Shown here: positions 22,716 to 32,373 of the stretch, in pieces
How the letters are laid out: each line of letters begins with the position of its first letter
How positions within the stretch are numbered: the first letter of the stretch is position 1
NCBI GenBank assembly: GCA_015179025.1
Contig: WHUX01000050.1
Span: forward strand, 124,001 to 188,000
DNA: 64,000 nt
DNA from: Terfezia claveryi
Taxonomy: Eukaryota > Ascomycota > Pezizomycetes > Pezizales > Pezizaceae
Reading direction: 5' to 3'
Position numbers and translations under genes: made by a program
Notes under the pieces: model-generated
What the model was told of the DNA's origin: nothing
Seen by the model: the letters and a program-made list of their open reading frames with translations, nothing else
Databases searched by the model: none

Positions 22716-23831
22716 ATGTTTTTGTCCTGCATCTGCACTCTCTCCCGGACGGCCATCCGGAGTTCTCCGCCCCTCCTCGCTGGTAGACGTACCTTTGCAT
22801 CTACCTCACGCCTACGGAATACACTTGCAATCCTGGAGCACAAGGATGGAGAGTTAATCTCCCGCTCGCTCAATGTTCTCACGGCGGCTTCCAAGCTCAA
22901 CAAACCCGTTACCGCATTCCTTGCCGGCTCGGCCTCCAAGGGCGTCGCATCTAAGGTCGCCTCTCTCTCCGGTGTATCAAAGGTGCTGATAGCGGCAAAC
23001 GCAGCATATGACAAGAATCTCCCAGAGAACTATGCACCCTTACTACAGGAGAATATTAAAAAGGAGGGAATCACACATGTGGTTACCAGTCACTCTGCGT
23101 TTGGGAAGAATATTGTCCCCCGCTTGGCGGCACTGTTGGATGTTCAACCCGTGAGCGACGTGATGGGGATCGAGGGAGAGGATGTCTTTGTCAGGCCAAT
23201 CTATGCAGGGAATATCATCGCTACAGTTAAATCCACCGACCCGATCAAGATTCTCACCATCCGAGGTACTGCGTTTGCCCCGGCTACCCCCGGCTCATCA
23301 AGCGCCCCAGTTGAGGAAGCAGTAGACCCTAATGCAGAGGCTTCAGCAGAGTGGGTAGCTGAGAACCTGGCCGTCAGCGAGCGACCGGATTTGAGCTCGG
23401 CGGAGAGGGTTGTCTCTGGTGGAAGGGGGCTGAAGGATCAAGCGAACTTTGATAAGATTATGACGCCGTTGGCCGACGCGCTGGGGGCGGCGATTGGTGC
23501 ATCGAGGGCAGCGGTGGATGCTGGGTATGCGGATAATAGTTTGCAGGTGGGGCAGACTGGGAAGGTGGTTGCACCGCAGTTGTATCTTGCTGTGGGGATT
23601 TCGGGGGCGATTCAGCATTTGGCGGGGATGAAGGATAGTAAGGTTATTGCGGCTATAAATAAGGGTAGGTGGCCATATTGAGAGGGATGCAGTTTGAGTG
23701 AGAGAATGTACTGATGTGATGTTTCTACAGATGCGGATGCGCCGATATTCCAAGTTGCGGATGTGGGGCTGGTTGGCGACCTCTTCACCGTGACGCCAGA
23801 GTTGACTGAGAAGTTGAAGAGCCAGAAGTAA
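22716..23831 (+). CDS. AIM45: Electron transfer flavoprotein alpha subunit, mitochondrial
   Basis: Accepts electrons from matrix acyl-CoA and related dehydrogenases and passes them to ETF-ubiquinone oxidoreductase. Exons 22716-23664 and 23731-23831 (intron GTAGGT..CTACAG, phase 1), 349 residues. The N-terminus [18 protein letters not shown] followed by [12 protein letters not shown] is a good matrix targeting signal. The ETF domain shows [19 protein letters not shown] and [20 protein letters not shown]. The FAD-binding C-terminal half contains [67 protein letters not shown] and, after the intron, [20 protein letters not shown]. All are diagnostic of the alpha subunit. The intron lies between INK and DADAPIF. 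Confidence 0.95.
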
Positions 23832-24171
23832 GCAAGGGAGGCAATTGGTTCTGCTGAAAGCAGGTTATAGACTGGATTGTGTTGTTGGTAGTATTGTGAA
23901 TATATATCGGTGTAATGATCAAGTGTAACATATTAATGTGGTGCGGCAATTTATCACTGCTCTGCGATGGCAGATTCACGAGCTTATTATCTGTAGCATT
24001 AATTTATGTAGCATTAATTTAAAAATATAAACCTTGGAACATATTGATTTAATATATATTTCAGATGTAACTGCCTGCTCACGAAACAAGCCACCACCCG
24101 GTTTATAAACAATATAAACAATAGCCTGAGTGGAGGGAAGAAGTGGAAGCAACTTGCCCAACTATAATTTA
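23832..24171. other. AT-rich intergenic region
   Basis: Contains a short direct duplication of TGTAGCATTAATTTA near 23993-24020. No gene was seen. Confidence 0.5.
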
Positions 24172-25593
24172 ATGTCAACAAGCAGCCCCGTAACAACAAC
24201 ACCAGCACCCCACTCCACCACCCTCCTCCTCCTCTCCCTCCCCCCATCGACCTTCTTTTCTCTCGACCTCTTCTCCTTCACCACCTCCCCCACACCCCAG
24301 ACCCACCCTTTCCACGGCTTGAAACTCCTGCCCTTGGGTCTACATCACCTCTCCATCTCCCCCGGCCCCCTCAGCGACTTCTCCCCGCGAGCCGGTATCT
24401 GGTTCCACGCAAGCGGCGCACCAGGGTCAGTGCTTGCCTTGAAATGGGATGAACGTCGCGGGGAGTTGGTTGTTGTGGGAGAGGAGGATGAGTGTGTGGG
24501 GGGGAGGGAGGGGTGGGTTAAGTGGTGGTATGAGGGGAGTCTAGTTGAGTATAGATCCCGTGGGGGAGCGGGGGTGCAGGAGGTAGGGGATAGTAGGGTT
24601 TGGAGAGAGCTGGTGGGGCTGGTGGAAGAGGGGACGTTGAGGAGGGTGTTGGGCCCTGAGGAGCAGGTTCGCGTGGGGAGTGGAGAGGTGAGGGTGTGGA
24701 GGGTGGAGAGTGCGAGTAGTGCAGGGCAGGATAGGGATGATGATATTCTACAAAAGATTCCTCTACCCCATGGGCCACAGAGCATGGAAGTGGATAAAGC
24801 TGGAGCTTCAGATCACAACCAGACACTAAATCTACTCCCTATCGATTTGAAGAGGACGTTCCCACCTAATGCCATAGGGCGGGAGAGGACGCTTGCCGCG
24901 CAGGATCGAAGTTGGTATCTAAGTCACTTGGTCAATACATACCTCGTCCCCCACTCAAATTCCCCTCCGGTGAATTACACCGTAACGATCGACCCCGGGA
25001 GCAGGGAGTTACTCGGGGAGTTGGAATTATGCTTCATCCACGCGCTGACACTGAGTAATTTCTCCTGCGCGGAGGCATATATTCGAACGTTGGCCCTGTG
25101 TCTGACATGCGAAGAAAGGATCTTGACCAATCCGGAGTTCTATCACAAGCTGATTGAGGTCCTGATAACGCAGCTTGGGCAGGGGTTGGATTGTTTTGCA
25201 CCACCAGACGCGGTAGCAGAGGAGCAGGATGAAGGGGGGGAAGGAGGTGCGGGGGGGGATGCGTGGGCGCCGGATTGGTTGACTGAGGGGCCTACTCCGG
25301 TGTCGAAGCTGCTAAGAGGGTTTTTGAGGACGCTGAAGAGGTTACTTGCGGAATCTGAGTTGGAGGAGGATAGGAGGGTGTTGGAAGGGTTATTGGAAAC
25401 GTTTGGGGGGTTGGAAAAGGTAGTTGAGGAGAAGTTTGGGTGGGTGGTGGATGCGGGGAAGGTGGTGAAGAGGGGGATGGTGATGCTGGAGGATGGGGAG
25501 ATGGTGGAATTGGAGCTGGCGGGGTTGCTGGATGAGGAAGAGGATGAGGAGGGGGAGGGGCCGGTGGTAGTGGAGGAGGAGGAGGAGATGTGA
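24172..25593 (+). CDS. AAR2: AAR2-family U5 snRNP assembly factor
   Basis: AAR2 is the cytoplasmic/nuclear chaperone that binds Prp8 during U5 snRNP maturation. This is a single-exon ORF of 473 residues from ATG 24172; the frame is open further upstream but without another supported start. The N-terminal AAR2 domain is visible as LSLPPSTFFSLDLFSFTTSP, FHGLKLLPLGLHHLSI, GIWFHASG and WYEGSLVEYRS. The C-terminal alpha-helical domain carries DRSWYLSHLVNTYLVPHS, ELLGELELCFIHALTLSNFS and EAYIRTLALCLTCEERILTN. The linker region (acidic, Gly-rich) and the C-terminal Glu-rich tail are low complexity. Assignment rests on the order of these blocks. Confidence 0.85.
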   Translation: MSTSSPVTTTPAPHSTTLLLLSLPPSTFFSLDLFSFTTSPTPQTHPFHGLKLLPLGLHHLSISPGPLSDFSPRAGIWFHASGAPGSVLALKWDERRGELVVVGEEDECVGGREGWVKWWYEGSLVEYRSRGGAGVQEVGDSRVWRELVGLVEEGTLRRVLGPEEQVRVGSGEVRVWRVESASSAGQDRDDDILQKIPLPHGPQSMEVDKAGASDHNQTLNLLPIDLKRTFPPNAIGRERTLAAQDRSWYLSHLVNTYLVPHSNSPPVNYTVTIDPGSRELLGELELCFIHALTLSNFSCAEAYIRTLALCLTCEERILTNPEFYHKLIEVLITQLGQGLDCFAPPDAVAEEQDEGGEGGAGGDAWAPDWLTEGPTPVSKLLRGFLRTLKRLLAESELEEDRRVLEGLLETFGGLEKVVEEKFGWVVDAGKVVKRGMVMLEDGEMVELELAGLLDEEEDEEGEGPVVVEEEEEM

Positions 25594-26068
25594 GTTGAGG
25601 GAGGGGGTTTCATGCTGGCCTGCATGTGTGATATTGTAAACACTGATCCTTTTCATGGTAACGGCCTTTTCATGAACATGAATAGAGTATTTAATACATC
25701 TAATAATGTAGCCCTTTGCCCCAAATTGCCTGCAGTACTTTGAGAACTTGGGGTATGTCTAGATATAAACATATATATTTATATATATAGGTGCTAGTTC
25801 TCCTCCGGGCTCTAATCCTGACTGATATTGGACGTACTGCACTGCACTGGTAAACCACCGCCCCCATATCCACGCGCTGATATGGCAAGGCACTCGAGCT
25901 GTTCAATACACGTAGCAAATCGTAGAACTCGTATACAGTGTAATAAATAACAATATCATGATTACCCGGTTCACCTTTTGGGCAAAATGACTCCCTACCA
26001 TACTTGAACGTTTGCCCTCCAAGGTTTTACTCGACAGCGAGAAACAACCAATCGAGCCATCAAATATT
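25594..26068. other. Intergenic region between AAR2 and the NDUFAF7-like gene
   Basis: Includes an alternating TATATA stretch around 25765-25790. No supported gene. Confidence 0.45.
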
Positions 26069-27850
26069 ATGAAACCTCGCATCTCGACAGCGCAGGTGCG
26101 CAACTGCTCCCGCCTGGTACGGGGGGTCTTGTGGCCTACTGTGAGGGCTCCATCGGGGCAGATGGTGCGGTTCAATTCCAGTTCAACAACACCAGTACCA
26201 AATACTACTCCCAATGTCGGTTCTGCAAAGCCTGCGGCTGCCTCGGGGAAGACGGCCAGCGTGCCTCCTGCGCTTCCGTCGCTGGAGAAGCAGCTCGTCG
26301 ATATAATCAAGGTAGGTGAGTACCTAATCACTGGTCTATATCTCAGCTAACCTTCTCATTCAACCCAAAGATGAACGGACCCATCCCACTCGCCCTCTAC
26401 ATGAAACAATGCCTCACCTCCGCCACCCACGGCTACTACACCACCCCTCGCCCTAACTTCAACCCCTCCTCCTCTTCCTCCACCAGCACCCCACCCGATC
26501 CTTTTGGTGCCACAGGTGACTTCATCACCTCTCCCGAAATCAGCCAAATGTTTGGGGAGATGCTCGGGCTCTGGATCCTCACCGAATGGCTTGGCCAAGG
26601 GCGGCGGAAGGAGGGAGTAGTACTCATGGAGCTGGGCCCTGGGAGAGGGACGTTAATGGCGGATGTATTGAGGACGCTTGGGGCGTTTCCAGAGATGAGA
26701 AGCGCGGTGGAGAAGGTGGTGCTACTGGAGGCGAGCGGGGGGTTGAGGGAGACGCAGGCAAAGGTGCTTTGTGGGGATGGTGGGTTAAAGAGGACAGAGG
26801 ATGGGAATGGGTGGTGTGGGAGCGTGAGGGCGGAGTTGGGGGGGGGAAAAGTCGAGTGGTATGAGGATTGGGAGCTTGTGCCAAAAGGTAGAGATATTCT
26901 CCATATACAGACACATAAACCCACAGCCCTGAATATTCACAGCCATTTTTTGCGGGAGACTATGCCTCCCCCTTTATGCTTGCAAATACTGATATGGTTT
27001 ATAATATCTAACATATGCCAACTTAGATACAAGCAAATCCCCATACATTCTCGCCCAGGAATTCTTCGACGCCCTCCCCATCCACGCCTTCCAAGCCACC
27101 CGCTCCGGCTGGCGGGAGCTCCTCGTCACCCATCGCTCCCTCTCTACCCCTCCACCCTCTGCAACCACCGTCATCACTCCCACCTCCACCTCCAAATCCC
27201 CCACCTCCACCCCCCAGGACCCCTTCCACCTCATCCTCTCACCCACTCCCACCCCCTACTCCCAACTCCTCCCAAACCTCTCCCCCCGACATGCCCCCCT
27301 CCTCAACCTCCCCACCACCACCACCTCCCCCACCTCTCTCCCTGCCACAATCGAAATCTCCCCCCTCTCACTTACCCTCATGAGCTCCCTCTCGCGCATG
27401 CTCTCCTCCTCCCCCTCCGGCGCCCTTCTAATAATCGACTACGGCCCCTCATCCCATACACCAAGCAACTCTCTACGAGGAATCCGCAACCACAATCTCG
27501 TCTCCCCCTTCTCCAACCCCGGGGACGTCGATCTCAGCGCGGAAGTAGACTTCCTCGCACTCGCCGAAACGGCGGTGGGGGCTTCTGAAGGAGTGGAAGT
27601 ACATGGGCCCGTCGAGCAGGGGGGTTTTCTGGAGGAGATGGGAATGAGGGAGAGGATGGAGGTGCTGGTTAGGGCTGCGGTGGGAGAGGGGGAGGGGGAG
27701 GGGGAGGGGAGGAGAATAAGGGAGGCATTTGATAGGTTGGTTGGGAGGGAGAGGGGCGGGATGGGGAGGGTGTATAAGGCTTTGGCGGTGGTGAAGGAGA
27801 GAGGAGGGGGGAGGCCGGTGGGGTTTGGGGGAGTGGTGGTGGGGGGGTAG
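26069..27850 (+). CDS. Mitochondrial MidA/NDUFAF7-type protein arginine methyltransferase
   Basis: NDUFAF7 family enzymes use S-adenosylmethionine to dimethylate an Arg of a complex I subunit during assembly. Exons 26069-26311, 26371-26887 and 27027-27850 join in phase 0 and phase 1, giving 527 residues. The N-terminus is basic and Ser/Thr-rich, consistent with mitochondrial import. Family blocks: KMNGPIPLALYMKQCL, HGYYTT, FGATGDFITSPEISQMFGEM, LGLWILTEW, VVLMELGPGRGTLMADVLR (SAM-binding glycine motif), PYILAQEFFDALPIHAFQ (the NEFFDALP block, here QEFFDALP), then LLIIDYGP, SLRGIRNHNLVSPFSNPGDV and DLSAEVDFLALAE. The NE-to-QE change in the EFFDALP motif is a small deviation. Two Gly/Ser/Pro-rich inserts enlarge the protein. 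Confidence 0.9.
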
Positions 27851-28517
27851 AGGTAGGAGAAGTTGGAGGGCAATCAGTTGTTGAGGGTACGGGTAATATA
27901 TACATACAACTCCGGGAGATTATCAAATTCTACTAGTCGCATATTTTTCAAGGTTATGTATTTCCCAGGCAACTAGATAGGAGATCTGAACCAAAAGGAA
28001 CTTGCGCCCTACCCGCCCACACTCTCTTTCGATGGCCCCCCCTCCCCCCTCCTTCTTCCGGCAGGTATTCCACTAATATACGAGACTATGTCAACTATAC
28101 CAGTATCGGGGCCTATCTAAAAAAAAAAAAAAAAATCTCTCTCAAGATTGGTATACACCGCCGCAAAGTTTGACAAATGAAAAATTCTTTTCACTAAATT
28201 GGTGAAGAAACCAAAGTTGATATTGTCACTATCTTATCCCCCCTTACCCACCCGTTTTTCCTTCACTCATTTCCTCTTCGTTATATCTCCTCCCACACCC
28301 CCTTTCCCACAGCTCGGTAGAGTACTACTGGGAGGACATGTAGCTTGGGAGGGGGACCCCGGATATGCTATTTCTGCTGCGAATGTACGAGTAGATATTA
28401 GTTAACTGCCCCGACAGAACATTTTGGTATATATGTTCTGGGCCGCCCGCGGGCGGCATACCCTCTGTGCCGGTCGCGGGCAATTAATATAATTCCTCAA
28501 TTTGGTAAATGTGAATC
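27851..28517. other. Intergenic region with a GC palindrome
   Basis: An A run of about 16 lies near 28120-28136. At 28442-28457 is a perfect 16-bp palindrome GCCGCCCGCGGGCGGC, followed by GGTCGCGGGCAATT, just before base composition switches to strongly AT-rich. No gene was identified. Confidence 0.55.
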
Positions 28518-28518
28518 G

Positions 28519-29517
28519 AACAAAACATTCTGCTACACTCAAAAAACACCCTATGAAGTCATTTTTGACCACCCTATCCACATCACATACCCTTCCTGTT
28601 GATTAGTAGGAGACAGCAGACAATAAACAAGAGGAGAATTCCAGAAAATTATCTTAAGCCCTTTAAATATGAAGTACATGCTTGTGAAGTAGTTAACAAC
28701 TTATTACCTTTATCTTGTTTATTGCTACTATAGAAATCTACAACATTTCCAATATAATATAATAAGGCATTTAAAAATTAGGATCTTATCTATAGGAGTT
28801 TTTATTCATAGAGGTTCTTATAGATAGAGCCTTATAGTTTAGACTATATAAACTATCTTGTACTAAATATTAATATACTATATAAAATTCAGTAAAGTTT
28901 TAGAGTATTATAAGTATAATATCTTATTATATAATTTCTTTTTATCTTAGAAAAATCCCAGCTATTTCTTATATATAGAATTTAGGTAAAATATAAAATA
29001 GTACTTTTCTAATTACAAGTACTTATTTATATATAGATTATATAACAACTATCTCTCTAGATCCTGATTTAAGATAAATTTTTGTCTAACTTTTATTATT
29101 GTTTTTATTGTTTATTATTATCTTAGTTTTTATTTTAAGAGTTATACTAGTTTCTAGTACAACTATCAAAGGTTTTTTATCTTAAAAAGCTTAACTTGTT
29201 ATTGACTTTGGCTCTTAAAGCTACTATATATATATATCTTTATATTTGTTGGATCCTTATCTAATATCTTATATTCTAATACAGACCTTACTTCTCTTTA
29301 TAAAGGAGTACCTTCTTTATACACTTCTTACTCTTACCTTATCTTACCTTATTAAGCAACTTTGTAGCCTAGCTGCCTTATAAGAAAGTATTTATTATAT
29401 ATAGCAACTAATTCTATGTGTCTCTAGTCTCCTACTTCTACTTCTATTCTAGCCTCTTTTTTAGTTACATACATATTGCTCCTACATATGTAGGTATGAT
29501 TAGGATGGGGCCCTTGT
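28519..29517. repeat. AT-rich, CpG-free island (probable mutated repeat)
   Basis: Reading every line, no CG dinucleotide occurs from 28519 to 29517, while flanking DNA has many. The segment is dominated by TA-containing words (TATATA, CTTATA, TCTTAT) and has no ORF of note. Such loss fits heavy C-to-T decay at methylated or RIP-targeted sites in an old repeat. The original sequence is not recognisable. Confidence 0.75.
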
Positions 29518-29568
29518 CGATTGCGAATCTTCTTAACAGTACCAAATCCCCCTCTTCCGCAAAAAAAA

Positions 29569-30589
29569 TTAGTAGTCCCAGTTTCTAAAACCTTGGGCTT
29601 TCATTTCATCCGGATTGAAATGTACCCACCATGTGTTGGGATATATGGGCTTCAGGGTGGTGCGTACAGATTGCGTATCGTGAGCAGGCGTATAGTGTGT
29701 AGAAGGAGACGAAGGAGATTGCGTATCTTGTGTATCTTGTGTACAATGAGCAGGCGTATAGTGTGTAGAATGTGCAGAAGGAGAACTTGGTGGCCCAGGC
29801 AACGTAACAACGGATGCTCCAAATGGATTAGAGGCCCGCACTAGGCCTTCGTGATATGCAAAAAGCACGGCCCATGGGGCTCGTGGATCGTCTGGATCAA
29901 TCCTCACGTCCTTGTCGTTCCAGGGGGCGAGGTCGGGGTGTTTGGAATGATTCACAAAAACATAGGCCAGACGCTCTGGAATGTATCTGTGCAAGAAAGT
30001 CCTAGACTCAGTAAAACATCCCAAACTCCACAGTATCTCAATTGTGGGAAAGACGGAACCTTATGTAAAAGTAGAAACAGTCAAAGGCAGAATGATGGTT
30101 CTTGCACATGAGTATGCCATTCCGGCAGTCATGCGCAACTGACTTGGCTCTGAGTGGTATTAGTCCATGCTCGCGAAGCTCTTCCCACGTTCGATTTTCT
30201 GTCCGTGGTATAATGTGGGTATGGTCCACGCAACCAGGAATCTGCCACCCACACACAACACATGCGTCCCTATCACGTGTGTCGATGCCGGTGTTGAACG
30301 CTTCGGTTGCGGACCACGTAGTGGTGCTTGAGGGGCTGGGCAAAGGAAAATTGGTGGTAGTGATTTCAACAGGAGCAAGGGTAACCATGTGATTCTCCAT
30401 GTCCAAGGAGGGGAGGGAACCCCGAGCCTCAAAGAAGTTAAGTTTGTGCAAGTTCGAATCAGAGGAAGGGGTGAGTAATGAGTATAGATAGGTAGTGTCG
30501 GTGAAGTGCAGGGGCTTAATAATGCTATAGAATAGGGGATGTAAGAAAACTTCGTCAATTTCTCGATAGTTGGCAAGTGGGAGGATTTT
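29569..30589 (-). CDS. HNH-nuclease-domain protein (N-terminus unresolved)
   Basis: Minus-strand exons 30589-30060 and 29986-29569 join in phase 2 (donor GTTCCG, acceptor GCACAG) and give 315 residues; the first exon opens after an ATTAG acceptor, so a short upstream exon with the start codon is missing. The central HNH module is visible: RDACVVCGW (Cys pair), VDHTHIIPRTENRTWEELR and NGILMCKNHHSAFD (second Cys and His-His), followed by FYIRYIPERLAYVFVNHSKH. This matches a broad fungal family of HNH proteins of unknown biological role that is often multicopy and near repeats. The C-terminal part carries a repeated STHYTPAH peptide encoded by a direct DNA duplication (29685-29780). Nuclease activity is not proven by the motif alone. 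Confidence 0.7.
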
Positions 30590-32373
30590 CTAATGCGGCA
30601 AAGTAGGAATGAAGGGGATGTGCTCGTGGTCAGTCTCGCACCAGCTCGTGGTATAAACCTTCGAGCCTGAGTACTGATACAATAAAAGAAGACGTAACAC
30701 TCAGAACGAAGCTCAACCCACTCTCTCGTGAGGAAGTCTGAAAGTGTATGTGCTATCTATTGTCTCTGTTCGACGTACAAGAGTATGATGTTCCTTCTCT
30801 GAAACCTGCCCACCAGAACACCCAACCTTATGTCCTCAATGACCTAACTGACCTAACGAGCTATCCACTACTTTTTAAGACTAGTCTATGTATTAGCGCG
30901 TCAGTACTTACCAAGCTAAGTACATTTGTAACCTTATGATTGTATGTAGGACACCAAAACTAATATAGGATTGGTTGGACTAGTAGTATAAACACATTCC
31001 CCTTATTTGCATTCTAAGAGATTCTACAACTGCAAATTTTCTAGCTAAGCTTAATTAATCGTAGTCGCTTTTAAAGAATATAGTAAAGAACAATGAGATT
31101 TATTGTTCTCGTGCCCAGACTCATAATTATGCTTAGCGCTCCAATAAGAGTCTGGGAGTAACCCGAAATTACACGCTAGTGTGCTCCGAACCGGCGCAGT
31201 ATGCCAAGCCCAAGGTATATTGCGCTAGTAGCTCCGAATTTACGCTAGTAGCTCCAATTACTGCAGACAACTGGGATCCAATTCCAATAACCGCTGAAGA
31301 AGCATTGTGGGAACCACGGGTATTCCTAGTCTGCGAGCTGTTGCACAATAGCAATATGGATGTGAGCTTATTCTTCACACGACTTATGAGTTCAAAATCA
31401 AAATGCCTGAAGGAGAAATAGCACAGCTTCATAGAGAACAAAGGCATCGAGAAGGTATTTGAGGCAATATTAAGTGTGATGAGTTACAATACAAAGAAGA
31501 AGCAGAACTCTACCATTTTCATATTGGAGTAGAAGCAAAAATTAGGAGTAGGGTCGTCCAGAACCAGATTTTTTTCATTATCCATATCAAATTAATTCGA
31601 TTCTTTTACTATACAAATCTTGGAATCAGAGCATAGTGTAGAGCATCTTAAGTTCATTCGGAGTTATAAAGCTAGTTGAACTAGAGCAAGTATACTCCTA
31701 ATAATGTAAGGGGCTGATTCTCCTCAGATCACGTGAGTATTCTGCGTCGGTCATGTGTATTTCTGTGCCGGTCACGTGTATTTCGCCTCCGGTTTGGAAT
31801 CTTGGCACCGGAGCAGATTTCGGAACAGATTTCGGCGCAGACTCTCGCTCAGGCGCAGCGCAGCGATAAGAATATATGTAGGTATGTTTACTTTCCTCTA
31901 AGCCCACCCTCCGCACCCCCGCGTCCGACAAGTAAATCAATTTATATGGTATCATAATCACGCTCTGAATCAAAACGATCAACAAAAAAAAACACAACGC
32001 ACCACCCCCTAGCCCATCTAGTATATACTTCAAAGTCCCTAATAAAATCATAATTTAATCCAACGCAAAACAAAAGAAATCTCTAGGCGAAAACACAAAA
32101 AAAATAAAAAGCAATACAACACTCCAAGTCTGTTGACTTCATAACCACATTTCATGAATAAATAGAAAACAGTAGAAACAAAGTCCTCTTAGAAACTCCC
32201 CCATCCTTTCTAACCTGTATTAGAATCCAGAAGGACCAGCAGGAGGACCAGGGGCCAGAATGATAACAGACCGCATACATTCTCTCCTGTTACTTTGCCT
32301 TGCATGAATGGCGCCGTTCTTATTATAAGTTCATGGCTCCTTCTCAACCAGCAACGTTGTTACCCTAAATTTC
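30590..32373. other. Repeat-containing intergenic region
   Basis: Holds a fragment of the AAGAGTCTGG repeat family (listed separately), an E-box-like cluster at 31725-31785 where CACGTG or CATGTG recurs three times with GTGTATTTC spacing, and otherwise AT-rich sequence. No gene is supported. Confidence 0.5.
31104..31300. repeat. Partial copy of the foldback-type repeat family
   Basis: Begins GTTCTCGTGCCCAGACTC, similar to the terminal repeat of the element at 35704-38118. It continues with AAGAGTCTGGGAGTAACCC at about 31148, then CGCTAGT and GCTCCGAA words in the same order as at 35745 and, reversed, at 38290. The matching other end was not found, so the copy appears truncated. Confidence 0.65.
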
